Source: UBA668 sp040081465
GTDB lineage: Bacteria > Actinomycetota > Acidimicrobiia > Acidimicrobiales > Ilumatobacteraceae
Assembly (NCBI GenBank): GCA_040081465.1
Contig: JBEBGL010000005.1
Coordinates: 142,360 to 206,359, forward strand
Length of the DNA stretch: 64,000 nucleotides
Direction of reading: 5' to 3'
The notes below the pieces were generated by a model. The model was not told the origin of the DNA, made no database searches, and saw only the letters and a program-made list of their open reading frames with translations. Both the position numbers and the translations under genes were made by a program. Below are positions 41,487 to 49,734 of the stretch, in pieces. The first letter of the stretch is position 1. Each line of letters opens with the position of its first letter.

Positions 41487-43774
41487 GACTGCATCGCCCC
41501 CCAAACGCGCTCGGCTGTCATCGGCAAACGACGCACGGGTGAACCAACGAGCTTCGCGATGGCGTTACCAATAGCCGCCGCGGTGGCCACATTGGGTGCC
41601 TCCGCCAAACTCTTGGCGCCGTGGGGGCCTGCGTCGGGCGTGTAGATCTCGATGAACTGCACATCGATCGGCGGCGCGTCGGCGCAGGTTTGCAGCTTGT
41701 ACTCAAGCAGTGCAGCGTTGCGTTGATTGCCCTGATCGTCGTACTGCGTGCCCTCCGTGAGCGCCTGACCGATACCCATCATCACGCCGCCCTCAACCTG
41801 ACCCTGCGCGCCGACTTGGTTGATGATGGTGCCCGAGTCGTGAGCGGTACTCACGCGCAGAACACGAACCACACCGGTGTCGCGGTCGAGTCGTACACGC
41901 ACGGCGTGGCAACTGAACTGCGGTGCGCGCCACGCGGTCATGCCGATATCTCCCACGCAGGTCGAGCCCGTCGCAGTGGCGGCCGGAGGCGGCGGGCCTG
42001 ACCCGTGTCCAATCAGCAACTCGCCACCGGCGGCGGTGGCTGCCAACTTGGTGATGGCAACGCCACGATCAGGGCTACCGGCGACGTGTGCCATTCCATC
42101 GGCAAGCACGATGTCGGCCGCCGCGGCTTCCAGCTTGTTTGCCGCGAGTTCGCGCAACTGATCGGCGATTTGCCCGGCGGCGGCGATGACGGCACGTCCG
42201 TTGTTGAACAACGTTTGCGAACCGGTCGCGCCCATGTCGTACGGCGCGGCGCTCGTGTCTTGGTAGACCAGTTCGAAGTCCTCTGGCTGCATTCCCAATT
42301 CGTCGGCTGCAAGCTGGCGCAAGGTCATAACGGCACCAGTGCCACACTCTTGCGCGCCGGTGATGATTTGTCCGCTGCCATCTCCATCGAGCTTGATGTA
42401 CGCGCCGGATGCAGAAGCGAAGGTCGGCCACCAACCGATCGCGACGCCTATTGCCTCGTCGTCGGGGAGTGGCTGGCCGTAGCCGGCGGCGGACGTTGCC
42501 GCGTCGATGCACTGCTGCACGCCGATCTCTCCATAGGTCTGCCCGCTTGGCCCCTCGACTCCGGTGTCGACCGCGTTGAGCTTGCGGAACGCGACTGGAT
42601 CCATCCCGATCTTGTTTGCAACCTCGTCGATGTGCGACTCGAGCGCCCAACACGTTTGCGGTGCCGTTGGTGCGCGCACTGAGCCGGACGGCTGATGATT
42701 CGTATACGCCAGCGAAGCTTCGGCAAAAACATTCGGAATCTTGTAAGGCCCGAGCGCATGCATGGCAGCAAGCTGACTGAAGAACCCAGCGTCGGAGGTG
42801 TAGGCGCCGTTGTCAATCACCAGTCGTGCCTTGCGCGCGGTGATTGTGCCGTCGGCTTTCACACCGGTCTCGAAGTCGTACACAATTCCCTCGCGCCGCT
42901 TATCAGGAGCAAGGAACTCTTCGCGGCGACTGAACACGAGCTTCACTGGTCGCTTGGCAACGCGAGCCAGAGCGGCGATATGTGCCTCGTAGTGGAATCC
43001 GCACTTTCCACCAAACCCGCCTCCGAGGTGGGGAACGATGATCCGCACGCGGTTGTTGGGCAGCTCGAGCGTCTCGCACACTCCCGCGCGAGCATCGAAT
43101 GGAACCTGCGTGCTGGTCCAGATCGTGACCTTGTTGCCTTCCCACTGGGCGACGACAGCACGCGGCTCGATCGGTGCGGCATGACAGCCATCGGATTCGT
43201 AGTGGCTCTTGACGACAAAGTCGGCCTCGGCGAGCGCCTTGTCGACGTCGCCCCTTGCAATCGACGCGTACGAAGCGTCGTTGCCTTTGCGAACCATGAC
43301 GCCGGGTGCGGTGTACGACGCCCAATCTTCGTGCACCAGCTGAGTGCCCGGCTCGAGTGCGGACACGACGTCGTTGACGACGGGGAGCGGCGAATACTCG
43401 AACACGATCGCGTCAACCGCGCGTTGCGCAGTGTCGGCGTCGACGGCGGCCACGGCGGCAACAATCTCACCCTCGAAGCGCACGACATCGCGCGCGAACA
43501 GCGTGCGGTCTTGCACCATCCCGCCGAAGCGCACGTCGGGGACGTCGTCTGCAGTTAGCACGGCGAACACGCCCGGCATCGCTCGAGCCGCGGTTACGTC
43601 GAGCTTGGTGATGCGCGCGTGACTTACCTGCGCGTATCGAAACTTCGCAGCCAGCGCGCCGGTCAGCGACATGTCGGCGGCGTAGCGGCCGCTTCCGGTG
43701 ACTTTGTCGGGACCGTCGGCGCGAACGAATCTGCGGGCGGGCGTCTTCGACTGCTTCTTAATGGTGGCGGTCAT
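41483..43774 (-). CDS. Molybdenum hydroxylase large (molybdopterin-binding) subunit, xanthine dehydrogenase/CoxL family
   Basis: A 763-residue catalytic subunit. VTGSGRYAADM opens the hammerhead domain; GGGFGGKCGFHYE is the first cofactor loop, PSGSVRAPTAPQTCWALESHIDEVA the second, QECGTGAVMTLRQL a third. The catalytic Glu near the C terminus is in GAKSLAEAPNVATAAAIGNAI. The AYRCSFR loop of true CO dehydrogenase is absent, so it is an organic-substrate hydroxylase; 4-hydroxybenzoyl-CoA reductase-, nicotine- and heteroaromatic-hydroxylase relatives share this layout. Start ATG 43774 follows AGAGGGC closely; the frame runs on to 44137 inside the esterase gene. No maturation genes are adjacent. 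Confidence 0.9.
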   Translation of the reverse strand: MTATIKKQSKTPARRFVRADGPDKVTGSGRYAADMSLTGALAAKFRYAQVSHARITKLDVTAARAMPGVFAVLTADDVPDVRFGGMVQDRTLFARDVVRFEGEIVAAVAAVDADTAQRAVDAIVFEYSPLPVVNDVVSALEPGTQLVHEDWASYTAPGVMVRKGNDASYASIARGDVDKALAEADFVVKSHYESDGCHAAPIEPRAVVAQWEGNKVTIWTSTQVPFDARAGVCETLELPNNRVRIIVPHLGGGFGGKCGFHYEAHIAALARVAKRPVKLVFSRREEFLAPDKRREGIVYDFETGVKADGTITARKARLVIDNGAYTSDAGFFSQLAAMHALGPYKIPNVFAEASLAYTNHQPSGSVRAPTAPQTCWALESHIDEVANKIGMDPVAFRKLNAVDTGVEGPSGQTYGEIGVQQCIDAATSAAGYGQPLPDDEAIGVAIGWWPTFASASGAYIKLDGDGSGQIITGAQECGTGAVMTLRQLAADELGMQPEDFELVYQDTSAAPYDMGATGSQTLFNNGRAVIAAAGQIADQLRELAANKLEAAAADIVLADGMAHVAGSPDRGVAITKLAATAAGGELLIGHGSGPPPPAATATGSTCVGDIGMTAWRAPQFSCHAVRVRLDRDTGVVRVLRVSTAHDSGTIINQVGAQGQVEGGVMMGIGQALTEGTQYDDQGNQRNAALLEYKLQTCADAPPIDVQFIEIYTPDAGPHGAKSLAEAPNVATAAAIGNAIAKLVGSPVRRLPMTAERVWGAMQS

Positions 43775-43800
43775 GCCCTCTAATATTGCAGATCGCACCC

Positions 43801-44469
43801 TCAGCCAGCGATGTGTCGCAAGAACCGTGCGATTGACTCGATCTCGGCGGCGCTGATGACGTGTTCGCGACCCTTGATGATCTCGAGTTCTGTGTCGGCG
43901 CCGGCATCCTGAAACGCAGCCGCTGTTGCCTCTGTCCGCGACAACGGCACCCACTCGTCGTTCTCGCTGTTCGAGAAGTACGCGGGCATCCCTTCCAGCG
44001 TTCCAACCACCGGCGAGGCCGCTTCCGGCGGTCCGATTACGGATCCGGTCAGACAAAGCAACCCTGCTGGGATCTCCTTGCGATGGCGCGCAACGAATTC
44101 GGTCACTAGCGATGCGCCTTGCGAGAAGCCTGCCCACACGATCGGTTGCGTCAATTCACGCTCGATGTCGGCCAGCACTTGCAGCGAATAGCCGAGCCAA
44201 GGTTCGTTGTCGGCGATCGGGGACATGAACCCTTCCGGGTACCAACGATTGTCGTGCGCTGCCGGAAGTAGCCACGCGATGCCGCTAGTCGCTATGCCAC
44301 GACTCGCGTGTTCCCGCGTGTGGTCGCCGTCCTCTAATGGCCTGATTAGGTTGTCGACGAGATATTGCGGAGAGTGACCGCGGCCATGGACCGCGACGAC
44401 AACGAGTTTGGCGTCGGCTAGTTCGGCCCCGTGCAGAAGTCGACCCGCGGATGAATGCGGATTGCTCAT
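43801..44469 (-). CDS. Phospholipase/carboxylesterase family hydrolase (MhqD-like)
   Basis: A 222-residue alpha/beta hydrolase. It contains VAVHGRGHSPQYL, nucleophile Ser in GFSQGAS (about residue 115), Asp in SENDEWVP and His in GREHVIS. The pairing with a ring-cleaving dioxygenase directly upstream reproduces the mhqED gene pair of Bacillus, which protects against and degrades hydroquinones and quinones. I chose ATG 44469, 25 bases after the dioxygenase stop; the frame continues upstream into that gene. The exact ester substrate is not known. Confidence 0.83.
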   Translation of the reverse strand: MSNPHSSAGRLLHGAELADAKLVVVAVHGRGHSPQYLVDNLIRPLEDGDHTREHASRGIATSGIAWLLPAAHDNRWYPEGFMSPIADNEPWLGYSLQVLADIERELTQPIVWAGFSQGASLVTEFVARHRKEIPAGLLCLTGSVIGPPEAASPVVGTLEGMPAYFSNSENDEWVPLSRTEATAAAFQDAGADTELEIIKGREHVISAAEIESIARFLRHIAG

Positions 44470-44494
44470 CTGTCCTTCGCTGCTTGCCGTTCCG

Positions 44495-45451
44495 CTAATA
44501 GTTGAGCGGCTCCAGGTAGCTCTTGATCCAGTCGGCCTGATGCAAGAACGGCGGTGGAATGCAGAAATCCTTGCCCAGGTTCTCGTACGACTCGTCGATG
44601 GTGAAGCCCTCTGGCTTGGAAACGGTTGCCTCGAACAGTGCGCCGCCCGGGGTGCGGACGTACACGGATTCGAAGTACCCGCGATCCTTGCGATCGGAGA
44701 CGTCGGTGTAGCCGAGACCTTCGACATGCGCCTTCACGTCGGTCTGAATGTCGAGGCTGTCAACTGCGAAGGCCGCGTGGTGCACGGTGCCCTCGCCGAA
44801 TGTCCACGTGCCGGCTGGCAGCTTGGAATCGACGTTGAAGTCGACGATTGCGCCAGTGCCACCCGCGCCGACTTCGTAGCGCATGGTGTCGCCGTCAGTC
44901 TTGGTCTTGCGACCATTCCACGCGGCTTCCATGAATTCCTGCGACGACTCGGCATCGCGAACAGTGACGGTGATTCCGTGCGTGCCGCGGATACCCATGT
45001 CGGCAGGTACGCCAGCGCCGGTCCATGGCTTGCGGTCGTCGTCGGCGATACCGACGAGGTTGTAATCGATGTTGCCGGGGTTAGTGAACGACAGCATCTT
45101 CTCGCCGAACTGCTCACGCTGCTTGTACTTGTAGCCAGCTGCCTTCAAGCGATCGCCCCAGAACCCGAGGCTTGACTGCGGCACCGAGAGACTTATCGAA
45201 GAAATCTGTCCGCTTCCCTTGCGACCCATGCGACCGCTTTGTCGCATCGGGAAGCTGGTGAGGATGGTGCTCTCGTCGCCCATGTCGTTGGCGTAGTAGA
45301 GGTGATAGATCGGCACAGTGCCGTCGTACAGAGCGGTCTTCTTCACGCTCTTCAGGCCCAGCAGCTGGGTGTGGAAGTCGTAGTCCTCCTGCGCGTTACC
45401 TGTGCACATCGTCAGGTGGTGGAAGTGCTTAATCGCCTTGTCTGGATCCAT
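44495..45451 (-). CDS. Ring-cleaving dioxygenase of the VOC superfamily (MhqE/MhqO-like)
   Basis: A 318-residue two-module VOC protein. Metal ligands can be placed at His (HFHHLT, residue 11 or 12), His in TVHHAAFAV (about residue 219) and Glu in GGALFEATVS. The N-terminal block DFHTQLLGLKSVKKT with YHLYYANDMGDESTILT matches the MhqA/MhqO/LinE-type family, which cleaves hydroquinones without catechol-type orientation. It is a second, unrelated way to open a hydroquinone ring besides the two cupin-type enzymes at 14 and 21 kb. It is probably transcribed with the upstream transporter genes (69-base gap). Confidence 0.86.
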   Translation of the reverse strand: MDPDKAIKHFHHLTMCTGNAQEDYDFHTQLLGLKSVKKTALYDGTVPIYHLYYANDMGDESTILTSFPMRQSGRMGRKGSGQISSISLSVPQSSLGFWGDRLKAAGYKYKQREQFGEKMLSFTNPGNIDYNLVGIADDDRKPWTGAGVPADMGIRGTHGITVTVRDAESSQEFMEAAWNGRKTKTDGDTMRYEVGAGGTGAIVDFNVDSKLPAGTWTFGEGTVHHAAFAVDSLDIQTDVKAHVEGLGYTDVSDRKDRGYFESVYVRTPGGALFEATVSKPEGFTIDESYENLGKDFCIPPPFLHQADWIKSYLEPLNY

Positions 45452-45520
45452 GATTGTCTCCCCGTTTGTGTGCTTGCGTTCCGGCCCGGAGATTAGTACG
45501 CACTTTGAGGGCTGTCAGCC

Positions 45521-46390
45521 TCAGCTCGTGAGACCGGCGAAGCCACTCGTCGAGCCCGGTGTAGCGCCGCCGCGCTTGTTCGTCCAGCGCACAAAAACCG
45601 CCGCCAAGGCGACGGCGAGCAGCGTGAACAACAGCATCACCGTTGCGAGTGCGTTGAGAGCAGGGGTCGATCCGGCCCGCGCGCCGGAGTAGATCTTGAT
45701 CGGCACCGTCTCGGTTGCGGCTCCAGTCGACAGGAACGATGAGATCACGAAGTCGTCCACCGACATCGCGAACACCACCATCACACTGGCGAAGATCGCT
45801 GGCGCGAGTAGTGGGATAAGAACCAGGCGAATCGCCTGCAGGCGAGTAGCCCCTAGGTCGCGAGCCGCCTCTTCGTATTGGGTGCCGATAGCAGCTAGGC
45901 GCGCGCGGATGATTACCACGACGAACGAGAGCGTGAACGTGATGTGCCCGAGCATCATGCGCGTCATTCCCGACGGGAAGCCGGTGTACACCTGCGAGAA
46001 GACGAAGAACAGTGCAACACCGAACACGATCTCGGGTGTCACGATCGGAATCAGCATCAGTCCGTTGGCCGCGCTGGAGATCTTGCCGCGCCAACGATGC
46101 AGGCCGATCGCCATCGCTACGCCGAGCGGAGTGGCGATCATCATGCACAACAACGCGAGCTTGAGGGTGTTGGTCATCGACGTCTGCAGGGCTTCGTCGT
46201 GCCAGACCGAAGCAGCCTTGTCGCCCCAATACCACCGGAACGACATTGGCTGAAACGCCGAGCGACTGCGGCCATCGTTCAACGAGATCCTCGCCGCGAT
46301 CAAGACGGGCAACAACGACCACAACACGTACAGCCATGTCAACACCGCAAGCGTCGGAAACACGCGTGTCCTTGAACGAGTTCGCTTCAT
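45521..46390 (-). CDS. Spermidine/putrescine-type ABC transporter permease PotC
   Basis: A 289-residue permease with six predicted membrane segments and the BPD_transp_1 EAA loop seen as EEAARDLGATRLQAIRLVLIPLL (about residues 170-192). MMLGHITFTLSF and DDFVISSFLSTG are typical PotC segments. ATG 46390 overlaps the potB stop as ATGA; an upstream extension to 46456 would lie in potB. With PotB it forms the channel of an importer for polyamines, betaines or similar cationic compounds. Confidence 0.9.
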   Translation of the reverse strand: MKRTRSRTRVFPTLAVLTWLYVLWSLLPVLIAARISLNDGRSRSAFQPMSFRWYWGDKAASVWHDEALQTSMTNTLKLALLCMMIATPLGVAMAIGLHRWRGKISSAANGLMLIPIVTPEIVFGVALFFVFSQVYTGFPSGMTRMMLGHITFTLSFVVVIIRARLAAIGTQYEEAARDLGATRLQAIRLVLIPLLAPAIFASVMVVFAMSVDDFVISSFLSTGAATETVPIKIYSGARAGSTPALNALATVMLLFTLLAVALAAVFVRWTNKRGGATPGSTSGFAGLTS

Positions 46391-47328
46391 CGCTCGGACG
46401 CTCGTTGCATGCGAATGGTTGTCACGAGGTAGTACATCATCAGCACGAAAAGACATGCCATGAGCAGCAAGACCAGCGAAGCACCAGATTGGGGTTGGCT
46501 GGAACGCTGCAAGAAGAACTCGATCTGGTTGCCAACCATCGTCGTCTTTGGTGATCCGCTGGTGAGGTAAGTGTTGGTGTAGTAATCGCCGGCCATCGGC
46601 AAGATTGTGATAACGCTCGCGGCTAACAAGCCAGGTACCGACAGCGGCAATGTGATGCGACGGAATGTTTGAAACGCCGATGCGCCGAGGTCGCGTCCCG
46701 CTTCGATCAGTCGGCCGTCGAGGCGTTCGAGCGATGAGAACAGCGGCAGGATGAAGAAGGGCACATAGCCGTACACGAGTCCGATGATCACGGTGTACGG
46801 ATCACCGTTCAACCAGTTGCGCGGTTCGTCCATCAGGTGCAGCCATTGCAACACCTTGTTGACGTAGCCGTCGGGTTGCAGCAGGTTCGTCCACGCAAGC
46901 ATGCGCATCAGGTAACTGATCCAGAAGGGCAGTACGAGGGCCGCCAACAGCAGTCCGCGCCGTCGCTTGACGACGCGCGCTGCGTAGTAAGCGATGGGGT
47001 AGCCGATGAGTGCGCAACCCGCGAGCGCGAGGGCGATGTAGATACCCGTTCGGACGAAGACTTGGCCGAGGTCGCCGTTGAAGACGCGGTCGAGAATGCG
47101 CGACATGGCTGCGAAGTCCCACGCAAACGGATTCCACTTGGGTTCCGCAGTCTTCAAGATGGGATCGACCGCTCCGAACGCAACTGCCATCACGGCGTAC
47201 ACCGACACGACGAAGAACGCGAGCAACCAACCAACGCCGGGGGCAGCAAATGCTGCCCAAAAGGCGGAGGACCGTTTAGGTCGTTGTGGTCGCCCCGCGA
47301 TCGGTGAAGAAACGGTGGCGGCTGTCAC
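46387..47328 (-). CDS. Spermidine/putrescine-type ABC transporter permease PotB
   Basis: A 313-residue permease starting at GTG 47328, three bases after the binding-protein stop. It has a charged N terminus, then membrane segments and the EAA loop IEAGRDLGASAFQTFRRITLPLS (about 218-240). LPFWISYLMRMLAWTNLL and GDYYTNTYLTSGSPKTTMVG are PotB-typical. No ATPase gene follows; the PotA-like gene at 24173 is the only candidate in the window. Confidence 0.9.
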   Translation of the reverse strand: MTAATVSSPIAGRPQRPKRSSAFWAAFAAPGVGWLLAFFVVSVYAVMAVAFGAVDPILKTAEPKWNPFAWDFAAMSRILDRVFNGDLGQVFVRTGIYIALALAGCALIGYPIAYYAARVVKRRRGLLLAALVLPFWISYLMRMLAWTNLLQPDGYVNKVLQWLHLMDEPRNWLNGDPYTVIIGLVYGYVPFFILPLFSSLERLDGRLIEAGRDLGASAFQTFRRITLPLSVPGLLAASVITILPMAGDYYTNTYLTSGSPKTTMVGNQIEFFLQRSSQPQSGASLVLLLMACLFVLMMYYLVTTIRMQRASER

Positions 47329-47331
47329 CGA

Positions 47332-48498
47332 TCATCCACCGGAGTTGAAGATCGACCAAGCTTCCTCGTACAACGCGTCGCCCTCAACACCCAGGGGCTG
47401 GAACACGAGGGCGTTGTCGATTTCTTCCTTTGTCGGGACACAAACGCGCAGATGCTCTGGCACGTAACCCGCAGCGATGAGGTAATCGGCGTCGAGCTTC
47501 GTCAGCGCCGGCAGGTAACCCACCCACGTGAAGTTCTTCTCACTGACATCGTTGTCGAGCATGTAGTTGAGGTAATGGTGCGCGAGCACCGGATGCTCGG
47601 CATCGGCGAGCACACCCATGCTGTCGTTGGTCACCACGTATTCGCCGGCCGGGGGATGCCAGAAACCCAGTACATCGCTTTCGACGCCTTCCGGCAGATA
47701 ACTGGCGGCGCTCGCTATCAGGTCGGCGCTCCATGTCTGCGCGATCGAGGTCGTGCCCTCAGGGATGTCCTTGTACGCCTCGATGTTGACCTTGACGTTG
47801 ACGAGGTCGATCAGTTCGCTGAGGTCGGCAAGGGCTTGATCGATCACGTCCTGGTCGAGGGTGTTGATGTCGAACAGTCCACGTCGCATCATCGCCATCA
47901 CCAACGCTTCGCGCTCGTCGTCGAGCACCGAGACCTGACCGGAGAAGTCGGTTGCGTTCCAAATCGTGTCCCAACCCTCGGCTTCGACTTGTGCCGGATC
48001 GATTCGGTCGGCTCGATAGCCAATGCCGGTTCCGAAGAATGTGTAAGGCACTGAGTACTTCGCGCCCCGGTCGTAGAACGGGTCGTTGAACTTGGAGATC
48101 ACGTTCGCGAAGTTGGGTAGGTAACTCTTGTTCAGGGGCTGTAGCAGGCCACCCGAGATCAAGTTGCCGATCGACGTGTTGGCCATCGAGTGCTGTACGT
48201 CGACCTTGATCGCTCCCGATGCGATCTTGCTGACAACCTCGGTGTCGGAGAAGATGGTGGTGATCTCAACCTTGACGCCGTACTCGTTCTCGAAGTCGGC
48301 AATGACATCGGGGTTGACATACGAGTCGTAGTTAACGATTCGAAGCGGGCCAGCCTCGGGTTCCAATCCGTCGGCGATGGTCTTCGTGTTCGTCGTCTTC
48401 TTGTCGTCGGAGCACGATTGGAGTAGCGGTACTCCTGCGCCGAGAATGACACCTAGCTGTGCCGATCGGGCGAGAAAATCGCGACGTGACGGTGTCAT
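47332..48498 (-). CDS. Spermidine/putrescine-type substrate-binding lipoprotein (PotD-like)
   Basis: A 388-residue extracytoplasmic binding protein. The N terminus has a twin-arginine motif (SRRDFLARS), a hydrophobic core and a lipobox ending LLQSC, so it is a Tat lipoprotein. The mature domain (LRIVNYDSYVNPDVIADFENEYGVKV) is the SBP_bac_8/PotD type; SVPYTFFGTGIGYR and DSMGVLADAEHP follow. Ligand specificity is unknown; the nearby quaternary-amine Rieske enzymes suggest a cationic ligand. First gene of a probable eight-gene minus-strand operon. Confidence 0.9.
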   Translation of the reverse strand: MTPSRRDFLARSAQLGVILGAGVPLLQSCSDDKKTTNTKTIADGLEPEAGPLRIVNYDSYVNPDVIADFENEYGVKVEITTIFSDTEVVSKIASGAIKVDVQHSMANTSIGNLISGGLLQPLNKSYLPNFANVISKFNDPFYDRGAKYSVPYTFFGTGIGYRADRIDPAQVEAEGWDTIWNATDFSGQVSVLDDEREALVMAMMRRGLFDINTLDQDVIDQALADLSELIDLVNVKVNIEAYKDIPEGTTSIAQTWSADLIASAASYLPEGVESDVLGFWHPPAGEYVVTNDSMGVLADAEHPVLAHHYLNYMLDNDVSEKNFTWVGYLPALTKLDADYLIAAGYVPEHLRVCVPTKEEIDNALVFQPLGVEGDALYEEAWSIFNSGG

Positions 48499-48520
48499 AA
48501 GTTGTCCCCAAACAGTTGAT

Positions 48521-48534
48521 TGACTGGTGAGTCA
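48521..48534. promoter_or_regulatory. Perfect dyad TGACT-N4-AGTCA between PotD and Rieske genes
   Basis: The 14-mer is a perfect 5-4-5 inverted repeat in the 76 bases between divergent starts 48498 and 48575. It is placed to control both directions. The size is typical of TetR- or GntR-type sites; no regulator gene is adjacent. Confidence 0.55.
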
Positions 48535-48574
48535 GAATAGTAGCAATGACAATTGGACCGAGGGGACACGAGCT

Positions 48575-49702
48575 ATGCGGGTGATCGCTGAGCCGGAAGG
48601 CATTCGACAAGCGCGTACATTCCCCGCTTCGTGGTATGGGTCGCCGTATCACCACGAGCGTGAGTTGCTTCGCGTGTGGTCAGCAGAGTGGGTGTGCATT
48701 GGCGATCAGCTCGACATGCCAATACCCGGCTCATGGCAGGCGCTCACTGTCGGGCGCTCGCCGGTGTTGCTCGTGCGCGATCGTGACGGCGAACTCCGGG
48801 CCTTCTTCAACGTCTGCCGCCATCGGGCCTCGCCGTTGTGTGAGCCCGATGCGAGTGGCAGTGGTGCTGCGATCAGTTGCCCCTACCACGCGTGGCTCTA
48901 TCGCCTGGATGGTTCGCTGGCGCGCGCACAGGGCGTTGGAGAGCCAGAGGGTTTTGATGACGCCGATCACTCGCTGAAGCCCGTTGGCTTAACGATGTGG
49001 AGGCGATGGGTGTTCGTTCACGCCGACGCTGCCGCGGCACCGCCCGACTTTGGGCCGCTCGGTGCCGCCATCGATGACTTCCCGTTGGAAGCAATGGAGA
49101 TAGCGCTGTCCGAGAGCGATGAACGCGCCTTCAACTGGAAGGTGCTGCTCGAGAACTACAGCGAGAATTACCACACACCGTTCGTGCATCCTGAGATCGA
49201 CAACTCGAGCTCGCACGACTATCCGATGGTCAGCGATGGGTTGGTGTTGTACGCGTGGGACCGCCCGTTGCATCCCGACGACGAGGCGGGTCGCGCGATG
49301 AGTGAATTGCTGCCCGGTGAGCCGGGTTGGAACGCGGTGGCGACCGCTTCCACGGGCCAGCCGTATGACCGAGGTAGCTACCTCACTGTCTGGCCGAACC
49401 TGATGCTGAACGTGTTCCCCGACGCAGCACTGGCGATGTGGGCAGAGCCGCTGAGCGGCAATCGCACGGTTGTACATCGGCGGCTTTATGTCACGCCCGG
49501 TGGTGACTCGGCAGCCGTCGCCGCCAACATCGCAGCTCATCGGCTCGTGCACCAGCAAGACGTCGACATTTGCCTGCGGGTGCAACGTTCGCACGACGCG
49601 GGCGTCAGCGCCGATGGCGTACTGGCAACGGTGGAGGAGCGTGGTGTGTTTTGGCTGCATCAGCACCTGCGCACCGCGTTCGCTCACGACGGCTGTCTGT
49701 AG
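48575..49702 (+). CDS. Rieske [2Fe-2S] oxygenase alpha subunit, second copy type
   Basis: A 375-residue Rieske oxygenase. Cluster ligands are CRHR and CPYH separated by 18 residues. The catalytic iron region reads NWKVLLENYSENYHTPFVHPEI, again with Glu at the bridging position (SENYH). It is clearly different in sequence from the enzyme at 26345. I start at ATG 48575 with GAGGGG at 48560-48565; the open frame extends to 48527. It is followed after 32 bases by the HD-domain oxygenase. No reductase partner is in the window, so electrons must come from an unlinked one. Confidence 0.87.
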   Translation: MRVIAEPEGIRQARTFPASWYGSPYHHERELLRVWSAEWVCIGDQLDMPIPGSWQALTVGRSPVLLVRDRDGELRAFFNVCRHRASPLCEPDASGSGAAISCPYHAWLYRLDGSLARAQGVGEPEGFDDADHSLKPVGLTMWRRWVFVHADAAAAPPDFGPLGAAIDDFPLEAMEIALSESDERAFNWKVLLENYSENYHTPFVHPEIDNSSSHDYPMVSDGLVLYAWDRPLHPDDEAGRAMSELLPGEPGWNAVATASTGQPYDRGSYLTVWPNLMLNVFPDAALAMWAEPLSGNRTVVHRRLYVTPGGDSAAVAANIAAHRLVHQQDVDICLRVQRSHDAGVSADGVLATVEERGVFWLHQHLRTAFAHDGCL

Positions 49703-49734
49703 CCCACGAACGACAAGCGGCGTATTGTTCGGCA

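Noticed and set aside
40126..43774. Aerobic carbon monoxide dehydrogenase
   Set aside because: The large subunit lacks the AYRCSFR active-site loop of CoxL.
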